Part shown: positions 27,470-37,596 of the stretch, one piece after another | Position numbering within the stretch: position 1 is the first letter of the stretch | Layout of the letters: every line of letters begins with the position of its first letter | Source of the DNA: Actinoplanes sp. NBRC 103695 | GTDB lineage: Bacteria; Actinomycetota; Actinomycetes; Mycobacteriales; Micromonosporaceae | DNA: 64,000 nt | Direction: 5' to 3' | Assembly (NCBI RefSeq): GCF_030269485.1 | Contig: NZ_BSTL01000005.1 | Coordinates: forward strand, 169,010-233,009 | Translations under genes and position numbers: made by a program | The notes under the pieces: model-generated | Database searches by the model: none | The model's input: the letters and a program-made list of their open reading frames with translations, nothing else | What the model was told of the DNA's origin: nothing

Positions 27470-27961
27470 ATGACCGAGACCGTCCAGGCCCCGCCACCGC
27501 CGTACTACGGCGGGTCGGATCGGGCCTCCCGGTTCCTCAACAGGCTGTGGTACGCAGCGCCGGTCTGGGTCGCGCCCGCCGCGATGCTGGCCTGCATGGC
27601 CTCGTCGCTGGCCTACACCGAGCTCACCAGCCCGACCGAGGCCGGCGCCGCCGACGCACCGAGCTGCCTGCTGAAATACACCACCGGCTTCATCTGCCCG
27701 GGCTGCGGCGGCACCCGCGCCGCGTGGTACCTGATGCACGGCGACGTCCCGGCGGCGGCCCGGCACCACGCGCTGTTCGTCTTCGCGGTCCCGTTCCTGC
27801 TCTACCTCTACGTGGCGTGGGCCGGTCGGCGCGTCTTCGGGTGGAACCTGCCGCAGCTCGTGTTGAGTCCTAAGGTGCTCGGGGTGTTCATCGCGGTGTG
27901 GGGCGTCTGGAGTGTGCTCCGCAACCTGCCGTGGGCGCCGTTCACCTGGTTCTACGTGTGA
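27470..27961 (+). CDS. DUF2752 membrane protein
   Basis: The 163-residue protein has an N-terminal Pro-rich tail, then about three membrane helices. The family signature sits between helices one and two: [20 protein letters not shown], with a CPxCGxTR motif. A C-terminal WAPFTWFYV ends the protein. DUF2752 proteins are common small actinobacterial membrane proteins of unknown function; the CxxC pair could bind metal or be redox-active. TACCGT lies seven bases before the ATG, so a leaderless transcript is possible. Confidence 0.85.
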   Translation: MTETVQAPPPPYYGGSDRASRFLNRLWYAAPVWVAPAAMLACMASSLAYTELTSPTEAGAADAPSCLLKYTTGFICPGCGGTRAAWYLMHGDVPAAARHHALFVFAVPFLLYLYVAWAGRRVFGWNLPQLVLSPKVLGVFIAVWGVWSVLRNLPWAPFTWFYV

Positions 27962-27974
27962 TGCGGGGGAGTCG

Positions 27975-28775
27975 ATGACGGTCGATACGCAGTACGAGCG
28001 CTTGCTGCGCAAGGTCCTGGAGACGGGCACGCCGAAAGGGGACCGCACCGGCACCGGGACGGTGAGCCTGTTCGGCGAGCGACTGCGCTACGACCTGTCG
28101 GCGGGGTTCCCGCTGATCACCACCAAGCGGGTGCACTTCAAGTCGGTGGCGGTTGAGCTGCTCTGGTTCCTGCGCGGCGACAGCAACACGGCCTATCTCA
28201 AGGAGCACGGCGTCCGGATCTGGGACGAGTGGGCCGACGAGAACGGCGAGCTCGGCCCGGTCTACGGCTACCAGTGGCGGAACTGGCCGACGCCGGACGG
28301 CGGTCACATCGACCAGGTCGCCAAGCTGCTGGAGACGCTGCGCGGCAACCCCGACTCGCGCCGGATGATCGTCTCGGCGTGGAACGTGGCCGATCTGCCC
28401 GACATGGCCCTGGAGCCGTGCCACGCGATGTTCCAGTTCTACGTGGCCGACGGCCGGTTGAGCTGCCAGCTCTACCAGCGCAGCGCCGACATGTTCCTCG
28501 GTGTCCCCTTCAACATCGCCAGCTACTCGCTGCTCACCCGGATGATCGCCGACCAGGTCGGCCTGCTGCCGGGCGAGTTCATCTGGGTCGGCGGCGACTG
28601 CCACGTCTACTCGAACCACGTCGAGCAGGTGCGCGAGCAGCTTACCCGCGAGGCGTACCCGTTCCCGCGGCTTTCACTGTCTCCCCGGCCGACTCTGTTC
28701 GACTATGCGTGGGACGACTTCGAGCTGGTCGATTATCACCACCACCCGACGTTGAAGGCACCCATCGCGGTATGA
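27975..28775 (+). CDS. thyA: Thymidylate synthase ThyA
   Basis: The 266-residue enzyme methylates dUMP using methylene-THF. Motifs are [12 protein letters not shown] (dUMP phosphate loop), [13 protein letters not shown], the catalytic C149 in [32 protein letters not shown], and DCHVYSNH. This is the folate-oxidising ThyA type, which fits the adjacent dihydrofolate reductase gene. ATG 27975 is preceded by GGGGGAG. The stop overlaps the dfrA start by ATGA. Confidence 0.98.
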   Translation: MTVDTQYERLLRKVLETGTPKGDRTGTGTVSLFGERLRYDLSAGFPLITTKRVHFKSVAVELLWFLRGDSNTAYLKEHGVRIWDEWADENGELGPVYGYQWRNWPTPDGGHIDQVAKLLETLRGNPDSRRMIVSAWNVADLPDMALEPCHAMFQFYVADGRLSCQLYQRSADMFLGVPFNIASYSLLTRMIADQVGLLPGEFIWVGGDCHVYSNHVEQVREQLTREAYPFPRLSLSPRPTLFDYAWDDFELVDYHHHPTLKAPIAV

Positions 28776-29257
28776 CCACGGTTCACATGATCTGGGCGGA
28801 GGCCCGTGACGGTGTGATCGGCGCCGAGGGCGGCATCCCGTGGCGGATCCCCGGCGAGCAGGCCACGTTCAAGCAGCGCACGATGGGCTCGACCGTGGTC
28901 ATGGGCCGCGGCACCTGGGAGTCGTTGCCCGAGCGGGTGCGGCCGCTGCCGGGCCGGCGCAACGTGGTGATCACGCGTGCCGCACTCGACGGCGTGGAGA
29001 CGGCGCGCGGTGTCGACGAGGTGCTGCGAAAGTACGACGATTTCTGGGTCATCGGGGGCGGGACCGTCTACGCGGCTTTCCTCCCGTACGCCACGCACCT
29101 GGTCCGAACCGAAGTTGATCTTAAAATCGAGGGCGACACCTTCGCCCCGGCGCTGAACGACTGGCCGGGCATACCCGGCGAGTGGCAGATCACGGACACC
29201 GGGGTCCGATGGCGGGTGGTGGAGCACCTTCGCGCGGAAGCGCCGCGAATCGGCTGA
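28772..29257 (+). CDS. dfrA: Dihydrofolate reductase
   Basis: This 161-residue reductase regenerates tetrahydrofolate after ThyA. Landmarks are [20 protein letters not shown], the [20 protein letters not shown] motif with the NADPH-binding [10 protein letters not shown], and [15 protein letters not shown]. It is coupled to thyA by a four-base overlap, so the pair forms a complete dTMP cycle. Confidence 0.96.
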   Translation: MTTVHMIWAEARDGVIGAEGGIPWRIPGEQATFKQRTMGSTVVMGRGTWESLPERVRPLPGRRNVVITRAALDGVETARGVDEVLRKYDDFWVIGGGTVYAAFLPYATHLVRTEVDLKIEGDTFAPALNDWPGIPGEWQITDTGVRWRVVEHLRAEAPRIG

Positions 29258-29268
29258 GGCACGTCCGA

Positions 29269-29274
29269 TAGGTT
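29269..29274 (+). promoter_or_regulatory. -10 box for leaderless dapA
   Basis: TAGGTT ends six bases before ATG 29281 and lies in the 23-base gap after dfrA. No Shine-Dalgarno is present. Confidence 0.5.
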
Positions 29275-29280
29275 GTGGGT

Positions 29281-30174
29281 ATGAGCACGGACCCGCGGCC
29301 CTTCGGCCGGCTGCTGACCGCCATGGTGACGCCGTTCACCCCGGACGGTGCGCTGGACCTGGGCGGAGCGCAGGTGCTCGCGACCCATCTGGTCGATGAG
29401 CAGCGCAACGACGCGCTCGTCATCAGCGGGACCGGCGGCGAGTCGCCGACCACCACGGACGCGGAGAAGGAGTCACTGATCCGCGCGGTGGCCGAGGCGG
29501 TCGGTGATCGGGCCAGGATCGTCGCGGGTGTCGGCACCAACAACACCGCCCACTCCGTCGAGCTCGCCCGGGCGGCGGAGAAGGCGGGGGCGCACGGCCT
29601 TCTCGTCGTCACGCCGTACTACAACAAGCCCTCGCAGGCCGGCGTGGCGAAACACTTCACCACCATCGCGGACAGCACCGGCCTGCCGCTCATGGTCTAC
29701 GACATCCCGCACCGCGCGGGCATCCCGATCACCACCGAGACCCTGCTGCGGGTGGCCGAGCATCGCGGCATCGTCGCCGTCAAGGACGCCAAGGGCGATC
29801 TGGCCGGCACCTCCGAGGTGCTGCGCCGCACCGACCTCGCCTACTACTCCGGGGAGGACGCTTCCACGCTGCCGTGGCTGTCCATCGGGGCGGTCGGCGT
29901 GGTCGGCACCTCGACCCATTTCGTCGGCGCGACGACCAAGGACATGATTCTCGCGTACGAGCGGGGCGACGTGGCCGGCGCGCTGGCGTTGCACCGACAG
30001 GCGTTGCCGCTGTTCACCGGCATCTTCCGCGCCCCCGGCACGGTGCTGGTCAAGGCCGGGCTGAACGCCCTCGGCCGGCCGGCCGGCCCGGTACGACTGC
30101 CGCTGGTGGACGCCACCGCCGAACAACTGGACCAATTGCGTAAGGACGCCGCCGAGGCCGGCATCGTCCTCTGA
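29281..30174 (+). CDS. dapA: 4-hydroxy-tetrahydrodipicolinate synthase
   Basis: DapA (297 residues) condenses pyruvate with aspartate semialdehyde, the first committed step of lysine/DAP synthesis. The Schiff-base Lys is K168 in IVAVKDAKGD. The active-site Thr-Thr pair is in SGTGGESPTTTDAE, and YYNKPSQAGVAKHF carries the catalytic Tyr. ATG 29281 is preferred over GTG 29275 on promoter spacing. The gene is followed by rnj after 17 bases, the order seen in many actinobacteria. Confidence 0.96.
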   Translation: MSTDPRPFGRLLTAMVTPFTPDGALDLGGAQVLATHLVDEQRNDALVISGTGGESPTTTDAEKESLIRAVAEAVGDRARIVAGVGTNNTAHSVELARAAEKAGAHGLLVVTPYYNKPSQAGVAKHFTTIADSTGLPLMVYDIPHRAGIPITTETLLRVAEHRGIVAVKDAKGDLAGTSEVLRRTDLAYYSGEDASTLPWLSIGAVGVVGTSTHFVGATTKDMILAYERGDVAGALALHRQALPLFTGIFRAPGTVLVKAGLNALGRPAGPVRLPLVDATAEQLDQLRKDAAEAGIVL

Positions 30175-30191
30175 TCATCGGAAAGAAATAC

Positions 30192-31880
30192 ATGAGTCAA
30201 GCTCACGTAGAGCTGGAAACACCGCCCCCGCTGCCGGAAGGCGCGCTTCGCGTCATCCCCCTCGGCGGGCTCGGTGCCATCGGCCGCAACATGACCGTCT
30301 TCGAGTTCGACGGCAAGATCCTGATCGTCGACTGCGGGGTGCTGTTCCCGGATGTGGAGCAGCCCGGCGTCGACCTGATCCTGCCCGACTTCGCGCCGAT
30401 CCTGGACCGGCTCGACGACGTGCAGGCCATCGTGCTCACGCACGGCCACGAGGACCACATCGGCGCGGTGCCGTACCTGCTGGCCCACAAGCCGGACATC
30501 CCGCTGGTCGGGTCGGAGTTCACGCTGGCGCTGGTCGAGGCCAAGCTGGCCGAGCGCCGGCTCGACCCGTACACGCTCACCGTGCGGGAGGGCCGCCGCG
30601 AGCAGCTCGGCCCGTTCGAGTGCGAGTTCTTCGCGGTGAACCACTCCATCCCGGACGCGCTGGCGGTGGCGATCCGCACGCCGGCCGGTCTGGTGCTGCA
30701 CACCGGCGACTTCAAGATGGACCAGGTGCCGCTGGACGGCCGGATCACCGACCTGGCCGGGTTCGCCCGGCTCGGCGCCGAGGGCGTCGACCTGCTGCTC
30801 TCCGACTCCACCAACGCGGAGATCCCGGGCTTCGTCACGCCGGAGCGGGACATCGGCCCGGTGCTCAGCAACATCTTCGGCAAGGCCGGCGGCCGGATCA
30901 TCGTGGCCAGCTTCGCCTCGCACGTGCACCGGGTGCAGCAGGTGATGGACGCGGCGTACGAGTACGAGCGCAAGGTCGCCCTGATCGGCCGGTCCATGGT
31001 CCGCAACATGGGCATCGCCCGCGACCTGGGCCTGCTGCGCATTCCCGAGGGCCTGCTGGTCGGCATGGACGAGGCGATGAACCTGCCGCCGGACGAGATC
31101 GTCTTCATGTCCACCGGGTCGCAGGGTGAGCCGATGAGCGCGCTGGGCCGGATGGCCAACGGCGACCACCGGCACATCGCGATCGAGTCCGGCGACACCG
31201 TGGTGCTGGCCAGCTCCCTGGTGCCGGGCAACGAGACCTCGGTCTACCGGGTGATCAACCGGCTGGCCCGGGCCGGCGCCACCGTGGTCCACAAGGAGAC
31301 CGCGAAGGTGCACGTCTCCGGGCACGCCCCCGCGGGCGAGCTGCTCTACCTGCTCAACGTGACCCGGCCGAGCAACCTGATGCCGGTGCACGGCGAGTGG
31401 CGGCACCTGCGCGCGCACGCCCAGCTCGGCATCGAGTCCGGGGTGGCGGCCGACCGCGTGGTGCTCTGCGAGGACGGCGACGTCGTCGACCTGGTCGAGG
31501 GCCATGCCCGCCACGTCGGCAAGATCGAGAGCCGTTATGTTTACGTCGACGGCCTGGCCGTGGGCGACGTGAGCGAGTCACTGCTCACCGAGCGGCGGAT
31601 CCTCGGCGACGGCGGCTTCATCTCGGCCACCGTGGTCATCGACTCGGTCACCGGCAAGGTGGTCGGCGAGCCCAGTATCTCGGCGAAGGGCTTCTCCGAG
31701 GACCCGGACGCGTTCAACCCGGTGATCCCGCTGCTGACCCAGGCGCTGCACCGGTCCGCCGAGGACGGCATCACCGATCCGCATCAGTTGCAGCAGGTCG
31801 TCCGCCGTACGGTGGGCCGCTGGGTCAACGACGCCTATCGACGGCGGCCGATGATTGTGCCCACTGTCGTGGAGGTTTGA
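30192..31880 (+). CDS. rnj: Ribonuclease J
   Basis: The 562-residue metallo-beta-lactamase/beta-CASP RNase has 5'-exonuclease and endonuclease activity in mRNA decay and rRNA maturation. Metal ligands are in LTHGHEDHIG, HTGDFKMDQ and SDSTNAE. The beta-CASP region includes FMSTGSQGEP and the H in KVHVSGHAPAGEL, and the C-terminal domain is complete. ATG 30192 follows GGAAAG. Downstream, an inverted repeat (31915-31934) may reduce read-through. Confidence 0.96.
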   Translation: MSQAHVELETPPPLPEGALRVIPLGGLGAIGRNMTVFEFDGKILIVDCGVLFPDVEQPGVDLILPDFAPILDRLDDVQAIVLTHGHEDHIGAVPYLLAHKPDIPLVGSEFTLALVEAKLAERRLDPYTLTVREGRREQLGPFECEFFAVNHSIPDALAVAIRTPAGLVLHTGDFKMDQVPLDGRITDLAGFARLGAEGVDLLLSDSTNAEIPGFVTPERDIGPVLSNIFGKAGGRIIVASFASHVHRVQQVMDAAYEYERKVALIGRSMVRNMGIARDLGLLRIPEGLLVGMDEAMNLPPDEIVFMSTGSQGEPMSALGRMANGDHRHIAIESGDTVVLASSLVPGNETSVYRVINRLARAGATVVHKETAKVHVSGHAPAGELLYLLNVTRPSNLMPVHGEWRHLRAHAQLGIESGVAADRVVLCEDGDVVDLVEGHARHVGKIESRYVYVDGLAVGDVSESLLTERRILGDGGFISATVVIDSVTGKVVGEPSISAKGFSEDPDAFNPVIPLLTQALHRSAEDGITDPHQLQQVVRRTVGRWVNDAYRRRPMIVPTVVEV

Positions 31881-31914
31881 ACCCAAAGACGTTCATCTCC
31901 GTATTCCCGGTCAA

Positions 31915-31934
31915 GGCGCCGCCCCCACGGCGCC
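31915..31934 (+). terminator. Weak hairpin after rnj
   Basis: GGCGCCG-ccccca-CGGCGCC forms a 7-bp stem between rnj and the secreted protease gene. There is no T tract, so it is only a candidate terminator. Confidence 0.35.
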
Positions 31935-31956
31935 TGTGTCGAGGGGAGTGCGGAGT

Positions 31957-33504
31957 ATGCAGCGCAAGCGGATCGCCATTGCGGCGGTCGCGGTAGCGGC
32001 GACGGGGGCAGCGGTGGCGTTCACCCTGCCCTCGATGGCGGGAACCGCCCCGTCCGGTGGTGCGGCCAAGGTCGCCGCCGGGGACGTCGCCCCGCAACTG
32101 CTCGCGGCGATGGGACGGGACCTGGGCGTCGACGCCGATCAGGCGCGCGCCCGGCTGAAGCGGGCCGCCTGGGCCAGCAAGGTCTCGTCGACGCTGGCCG
32201 CGCAGACCGGCAAGGAGTACGGCGGCGCCTGGCTGACCAAGGACGGCATGACGCTGAAGGTCGCGGTCACCGACAAGGCCGCGGCCGCGCGGGTCGAGAA
32301 GGCCGGCGCCGTTCCGGTGCTGGTCGAGCGCAGCGCGCAGACGCTGGACGAAGCGAAGCAGAAGCTGGACGAGGCCCGGTCCGCGGCCGGGGACCTGACC
32401 GGCTGGTACGTGGACGCGACCACGAACAAGGTCACGGTCGTCGCGCAGCCCGGTGACACCGACGCCGCGTGGGACTTCGCCGAGCAGGCGGGTCTGAAGA
32501 AGAGCGTGGTGGCGGTGAAGACCCAGGCGCGGGCCAAGCCGCTGGCCGACGTCCGGGGCGCGGACCCGTACATCATCAACGGCAACGCGCGCTGTTCGAT
32601 CGGCTTCGCGGTCGAGGGCGGCTTCGTCACCGCCGGGCACTGCGGCGTGCCGGGCGACGTGACCACCGACATCAACGGCGGCGCGCAGGGCGAGGTCGCG
32701 GCCTCGGTCTTCCCGGGCGACGCGGACATGGGCTTCGTGAAGGTCGCCGCGAACTTCGCCGACGAGCTGCTGCCCGTGGTCGTCACCGACATCGACGGCG
32801 AGCAGCTGCCGGTGGCCGGTAACACCGAGGCCCCGGTCGGGGCCCCGGTCTGCCGGTCGGGTTCCACCACCGGCACCTTCTGCGGCGTGATCCAGGCCAA
32901 GAACCAGACCGTGAACTACCCGGAGGGCGCGGTCACCGGCCTCACCCAGACCGACGTCTGCGCCGAGGGCGGTGACTCCGGAGGCTCCTGGCTCTCCGGC
33001 GACCAGGCGCAGGGCGTGACCTCGGGCGGCTCGGGCGACTGCACGGTCGGCGGCACCACGTTCTTCCAGCCGGTCAACGAGATCCTGACGGCGAACGACC
33101 TGACGCTGCTGACCACCGGTGGCGGCGAGGAGGCCCCGCCGGCCGAGGAGGCTCCGCCGGCCGGGGAAGCGCCCCCGGCCGAGGCCGCGGGCGACTGCTC
33201 GAGCCTGCCGGTCACCGGTCAGAGCGCGATCGGCCGGGAGGGCGCCACGCAGCTGCAGCCGCAGGGTGGCGCGTTCCAGGCCAATGCCGGCGAGCAGACC
33301 GCCTGCATCCAGAGCCCGGACGGCGCCGACTTCGACCTGGTGCTGCAGCAGCTGACCGGCCGGAGCTTCAAGACGGTGGCCGTGGCCGAGGGTACGAACG
33401 GCGTCAAGACGCTGACCTTCGACGGGCAGGCGGACACCTACCGCTACATCGTCGCGTCGACGTCCGGCAGCGGCACGTACACGATGGGCATCAGCGTTCC
33501 GTAA
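31957..33504 (+). CDS. Secreted S1 (streptogrisin/alpha-lytic-like) serine protease
   Basis: The 515-residue preproprotein has a signal peptide (about 1-31, basic MQRKRIAIAAVAVAATGAAV, AA-rich end). A pro-region with two alpha-lytic-type propeptide units runs to about 205, followed by a chymotrypsin-like domain with catalytic H228 (FVTAGHCG), D257 (GDADMGFVKV) and S341 (GGDSGGSWLSG). Paired Cys residues around the His and Ser would form disulfides. A PPAEEAPPAGEAPPAEA linker joins a C-terminal PPC-like beta domain, which usually aids secretion or substrate binding. It is a self-processed extracellular protease. A GAGGGGAG ribosome-binding site precedes ATG 31957. Confidence 0.92.
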   Translation: MQRKRIAIAAVAVAATGAAVAFTLPSMAGTAPSGGAAKVAAGDVAPQLLAAMGRDLGVDADQARARLKRAAWASKVSSTLAAQTGKEYGGAWLTKDGMTLKVAVTDKAAAARVEKAGAVPVLVERSAQTLDEAKQKLDEARSAAGDLTGWYVDATTNKVTVVAQPGDTDAAWDFAEQAGLKKSVVAVKTQARAKPLADVRGADPYIINGNARCSIGFAVEGGFVTAGHCGVPGDVTTDINGGAQGEVAASVFPGDADMGFVKVAANFADELLPVVVTDIDGEQLPVAGNTEAPVGAPVCRSGSTTGTFCGVIQAKNQTVNYPEGAVTGLTQTDVCAEGGDSGGSWLSGDQAQGVTSGGSGDCTVGGTTFFQPVNEILTANDLTLLTTGGGEEAPPAEEAPPAGEAPPAEAAGDCSSLPVTGQSAIGREGATQLQPQGGAFQANAGEQTACIQSPDGADFDLVLQQLTGRSFKTVAVAEGTNGVKTLTFDGQADTYRYIVASTSGSGTYTMGISVP

Positions 33505-33518
33505 CAGGGGGTTCATCG

Positions 33519-33562
33519 GCTGCCCCGTATCCCGGTCTCCTCCGTCCGGGGTGCGGGGCAGC
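33519..33562 (+). terminator. Terminator hairpin after the S1 protease gene
   Basis: GCTGCCCCG (33519-33527) pairs with CGGGGCAGC (33554-33562), and the stem continues through CCCGG/CCGGG after a small bulge. It separates the protease gene from ftsK. No T run follows. Confidence 0.7.
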
Positions 33563-33627
33563 ATCATGTTCGATCCCTGCGGTGCGGCACACCGATGGAT
33601 GAGCTTCGCGACGTTACCGTAAGGACC

Positions 33628-36108
33628 ATGGCGGGCCGCACTCCTCCGGCGAGCCGGGGCCGTAACGCGTCCACGACGCGCGGCGCCGCGTCCTCGCGCG
33701 CCCGTAAACAGCCGGTCCGTCAGCCCGCTCGCCGGGCTCCGGCCAAGCGCGCCCCGGCCAGGAAACAATCCTCAGGCGTGCTCGTACGCGGGGTCGGCGC
33801 CCTGTGGATGGGCGTCGCGCACAGCGTCGGCTGGGTGGCCCGCAGCGTCGGCCGGCAGGCGGCCACCGCCAAGGACATCGACCCGGAGCACCGCCGCGAC
33901 GGCGGCGGCCTGCTCATGCTGGGCCTGGCCATCCTGGTCGGCGTCGCGGTCTGGGCGGGCAGCGCGGGCCCGGTGGGCGCCCGGGTGGCCGACGCGGTCC
34001 GGCTCTTCTTCGGCGGCCTTTCGGTGCTGCTCCCGCTGCTGCTGCTGTACGGCGCCGTGCGGCTGATGCGCAAGCCGGCCGACCCGGAGCACCGCGGCCG
34101 GTCGGTGGTCGGCTGGAGCGCGATCATCATCGCCACGGCCAGCCTGCTGCACGTCTCGCAGCGCCCGGCCGACGACGTGGCGATGGACAAGTCCGGCGGC
34201 CTGATCGGCTACGCGATCGGCGCCCTGCTCGAGCGCGCGGTGACCGGCTGGGTGGCCGTACCCCTGCTCATCCTGCTCTTGATCTTTGGTCTGCTGGTCA
34301 TCACGGCGACGCCGATCAACAAGATCCCCGAGCGGGTGATGCTGCTCGGTGACCTGTTGATGGGGCGTTCTCCCCAGGCGGCCCCCGACCTCGGCCTGGA
34401 CGAGAACGAGGAACCGGACTCCGAAGAGCCGGTCAAGACGCGTCGCCCGGCTCGGCGGCGGCAGGGCTCGCTCGCCGACATCGGGCTCGGGGAGGCCGAC
34501 GAGACCGGCAAAGCGGACGACGAGGATGAGATCGTCCACGACACGGTCATCCTGCCCAAGGCGCGGAAGCCGAAGCCCGACCCGCCGGAGCACTCGCCGC
34601 TGCCCACCCGGGCGGAGCAGCTGGACATCTCGTCGCTGCCGGGCGACTACCGCCTGCCGCCGCCCAACCTGCTCGGCAAGGGCAGCCAGCCGAAGGTGCG
34701 GAGCAAGGCCAACGACGAGGTGATGACCGCGCTCACCGGCGTGTTCGACCAGTTCAACGTCGACGCGCAGGTGGTCGGCTTCACTCGCGGCCCGACCGTC
34801 ACCCGGTACGAGGTCGAGGTCGGCCCGGGCGTCAAGGTCGAGCGGATCACCCAGCTCAGCCGCAACATCGCGTACGCGGTGAAGAGCCCCGACGTGCGCA
34901 TCCTGTCGCCGATCCCGGGCAAGAGCGCGGTCGGCGTGGAGATCCCGAACACCGACCCGGAGAACGTGTCGTTGGGTGACGTCCTGCGCAGCCGGGCGGC
35001 CGCCGCCGATCACCACCCGATGGTGGTCGCGCTGGGCAAGGACATCGAGGGCGGCTTCGTGGTGGCCAACCTGGCCAAGATGCCGCACATCCTGATCGCG
35101 GGCGCGACCGGCGCCGGCAAGTCGTCCTGTCTGAACTCGCTGCTGGTGTCGATCCTGACCCGGGCCACCCCGGACGAGGTGCGGCTGCTGCTGGTCGACC
35201 CGAAGCGTGTCGAGATGACCTCGTACGAGGGGATCCCGCACCTGGTCACCCCGATCGTGACCAACCCGAAGAAGGCGGCGGACGCCCTCGAGTGGGTGGT
35301 CCGCGAGATGGACGCGCGCTACGACGACCTGGCCGCGAACGGGGTCCGGCACGTCGACGACTTCAACCGGAAGGTGCGCAGCGGCGAGATCGTCGCGCCG
35401 CCGGGCTCCGAGCGCGTGATGAAGCCGTACCCCTATCTCTTGGTGATCGTCGACGAGCTGGCCGACCTGATGATGGTCGCGCCGCGCGACGTCGAGGACA
35501 GCGTGGTGCGGATCACTCAGCTGGCCCGGGCGGCCGGCATCCACCTGGTCCTGGCCACCCAGCGGCCGTCGGTGGACGTGGTGACCGGCCTGATCAAGGC
35601 CAATGTGCCGTCCCGGCTGGCGTTCGCGACCTCGTCGCTGGCCGACTCCCGGGTCATCCTCGACCAGCCCGGCGCCGAGAAACTGCTGGGCCGCGGCGAC
35701 GGCCTGTTCCTGCCGATGGGCGCGAGCAAGCCGGTCCGCATCCAGGGCGCGTGGGTCGACGAGAAAGAGATCGCGGCGGTCGTCAAGTTCTGCAAGGACC
35801 AGCGCGAGGCCGAGTTCGCCACCGGCGTCACGGATGCTCCGGCCAGCAAGAAGAAGGAGATCGACGAGGAGGTCGGCGACGACCTGGAGGTGCTCATCCA
35901 GGCCATCGAGCTGGTCGTGACCTCGCAGTTCGGCTCCACCTCGATGCTCCAGCGCAAACTGCGGGTGGGCTTCGCCAAGGCCGGCCGGCTGATGGACCTG
36001 ATGGAGACCCGGGGTATCGTCGGGCCGTCCGAGGGCTCCAAGGCGCGCGAGGTTCTGGTCAAGCCCGACGAGCTGGAGGAGACCCTGGCGACCCTGCGGG
36101 TGGACTAG
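33628..36108 (+). CDS. ftsK: DNA translocase FtsK/SpoIIIE
   Basis: The 826-residue septal DNA pump moves chromosome arms during division or sporulation. The N-terminus is basic and disordered. Four membrane helices follow (for example GLLMLGLAILVGVAVWAG and VAVPLLILLLIFGLLVITA). An acidic linker leads to the alpha/beta motor, with Walker A GATGAGKS at 492-499 and Walker B LLVIVDELADLMM. The gamma winged helix (DLEVLIQAIELVVTSQFGST) ends the protein. ATG 33628 is used; TACCGT seven bases upstream suggests leaderless expression, and the farther in-frame ATG at 33595 would add a non-family extension. Confidence 0.95.
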   Translation: MAGRTPPASRGRNASTTRGAASSRARKQPVRQPARRAPAKRAPARKQSSGVLVRGVGALWMGVAHSVGWVARSVGRQAATAKDIDPEHRRDGGGLLMLGLAILVGVAVWAGSAGPVGARVADAVRLFFGGLSVLLPLLLLYGAVRLMRKPADPEHRGRSVVGWSAIIIATASLLHVSQRPADDVAMDKSGGLIGYAIGALLERAVTGWVAVPLLILLLIFGLLVITATPINKIPERVMLLGDLLMGRSPQAAPDLGLDENEEPDSEEPVKTRRPARRRQGSLADIGLGEADETGKADDEDEIVHDTVILPKARKPKPDPPEHSPLPTRAEQLDISSLPGDYRLPPPNLLGKGSQPKVRSKANDEVMTALTGVFDQFNVDAQVVGFTRGPTVTRYEVEVGPGVKVERITQLSRNIAYAVKSPDVRILSPIPGKSAVGVEIPNTDPENVSLGDVLRSRAAAADHHPMVVALGKDIEGGFVVANLAKMPHILIAGATGAGKSSCLNSLLVSILTRATPDEVRLLLVDPKRVEMTSYEGIPHLVTPIVTNPKKAADALEWVVREMDARYDDLAANGVRHVDDFNRKVRSGEIVAPPGSERVMKPYPYLLVIVDELADLMMVAPRDVEDSVVRITQLARAAGIHLVLATQRPSVDVVTGLIKANVPSRLAFATSSLADSRVILDQPGAEKLLGRGDGLFLPMGASKPVRIQGAWVDEKEIAAVVKFCKDQREAEFATGVTDAPASKKKEIDEEVGDDLEVLIQAIELVVTSQFGSTSMLQRKLRVGFAKAGRLMDLMETRGIVGPSEGSKAREVLVKPDELEETLATLRVD

Positions 36109-36126
36109 GACCACCCCCGAGCCCGG

Positions 36127-36132
36127 TACGCT
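36127..36132 (+). promoter_or_regulatory. -10 box for leaderless rimO
   Basis: TACGCT ends six bases before GTG 36139. The spacing and sequence are the same as at ribF. No Shine-Dalgarno is present. Confidence 0.5.
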
Positions 36133-36138
36133 CTTCAA

Positions 36139-37596
36139 GTGTCCGTCACCCCCACGCCCCGCCGTGTCGCCCTGCTGACCCTCGGTTGTGCCCGTAACGA
36201 GGTCGACTCCGAAGAGCTCGCGGCCCGCCTCGACGCGGGCGGATGGCAGGTCAGCACCGATGCCGACGAGGCCGACGTGGTGCTGGTCAACACCTGTGGC
36301 TTCGTGGAGAAGGCGAAACAGGACTCGATCGAGACGCTGATGGCCGCGTCGCAGACCGGCGCCAAGGTGGTCGCCGCCGGGTGCATGGCCGAGCGGTACG
36401 GCAAGGAGCTGGCCGAGAGCCTGCCCGAGGCGCAGGCCGTGCTCGGCTTCGACGACTACACCGACATCGCCGCCCGGCTCGACGGCGTGCTGGCCGGCGA
36501 GCGGTTCGACTCGCACACCCCACGGGACCGCCGCGAGCTGCTGCCGCTGACCCCGGTGCAGCGCCAGTCGGCCAAGGTGGTCGTGCCCGGCCACGCCACG
36601 GTCGACGAGCACACCCCGGCCCACCTGCGGCAGGTGCTGCGCCGCCGGCTCGACTCCGGTCCGGTGGCGTCGCTCAAGCTGGCCAGCGGGTGCGACCGGC
36701 GCTGCGCGTTCTGCGCGATCCCGGCGTTCCGCGGCGCGTTCGTCTCGCGTGACCCGCAAGAGTTGCTCGCCGAGGCGGAGTGGCTGGCCAAGACCGGGGT
36801 GCGCGAGCTGGTGCTGGTGAGTGAGAACAGCACGTCGTACGGCAAGGACCTGGGCGACCCGCGCGCGCTGGAGAAACTGCTGCCCCAGCTGGCCGCGGTG
36901 GACGGCATCGTGCGGGTGCGCGCCAGCTACCTCCAGCCCGCGGAGACCCGCCCCGGCCTGGTGGAGACGATCGCCACCACGCCCGGCGTCGCGCCCTACT
37001 TCGACCTGTCCTTCCAGCACTCCAGCGAGCCGGTGCTGCGCCGGATGCGCCGTTTCGGCTCGACCGAGAAATTCCTGGACCTGCTGGCCTCGGCCCGCGC
37101 GTTCGACGCCACCGCCGGCGCACGCAGCAACTTCATCGTCGGCTTCCCCGGCGAGACCAAGGCCGACGTCGACGAGCTCGCCCGCTTCCTCACCGAGGCT
37201 CGGCTGGACGCCATCGGCATCTTCGACTACAGCGACGAGGACGGCACCGAGGCCGCGGGCATGACCGGCAAGGTGCGCAAGGACGCGATCAAGCGACGGT
37301 ACGACCGGATCACGGCGCTCTCCGACGAGCTGTGCAACCAGCGCGCCGAGGAGCGGCTCGGCTCGACCGTCGAGGTGCTCGTCGACACCACCACCGGCGG
37401 CGAGATCGAGGGCCGGGCGGCGCATCAGGCCCCCGAGGTGGACGGCTCGACCACGCTGGTGGACGGCGACTCGGGTGTCGAGCTGGCCGTGCTGCGCCCC
37501 GGCGACCTGGTCCGGGCGCGGGTCACCGGCACCGAAGGGGTCGACCTGGTGGCCGTTCCGTTCGAGATGATCTCCGCGGCCCCCCGTGACCGATAA
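36139..37596 (+). CDS. rimO: Ribosomal protein S12 methylthiotransferase RimO
   Basis: RimO (485 residues) adds a methylthio group to a conserved Asp of S12. The N-terminal UPF0004 domain has Cys ligands in [28 protein letters not shown] and [11 protein letters not shown] for the second 4Fe-4S cluster. The radical-SAM cluster is C185xxxC189xxC192 ([13 protein letters not shown]). A C-terminal TRAM domain (about 420-485) binds the substrate region. It overlaps pgsA by 11 bases. Confidence 0.96.
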   Translation: MSVTPTPRRVALLTLGCARNEVDSEELAARLDAGGWQVSTDADEADVVLVNTCGFVEKAKQDSIETLMAASQTGAKVVAAGCMAERYGKELAESLPEAQAVLGFDDYTDIAARLDGVLAGERFDSHTPRDRRELLPLTPVQRQSAKVVVPGHATVDEHTPAHLRQVLRRRLDSGPVASLKLASGCDRRCAFCAIPAFRGAFVSRDPQELLAEAEWLAKTGVRELVLVSENSTSYGKDLGDPRALEKLLPQLAAVDGIVRVRASYLQPAETRPGLVETIATTPGVAPYFDLSFQHSSEPVLRRMRRFGSTEKFLDLLASARAFDATAGARSNFIVGFPGETKADVDELARFLTEARLDAIGIFDYSDEDGTEAAGMTGKVRKDAIKRRYDRITALSDELCNQRAEERLGSTVEVLVDTTTGGEIEGRAAHQAPEVDGSTTLVDGDSGVELAVLRPGDLVRARVTGTEGVDLVAVPFEMISAAPRDR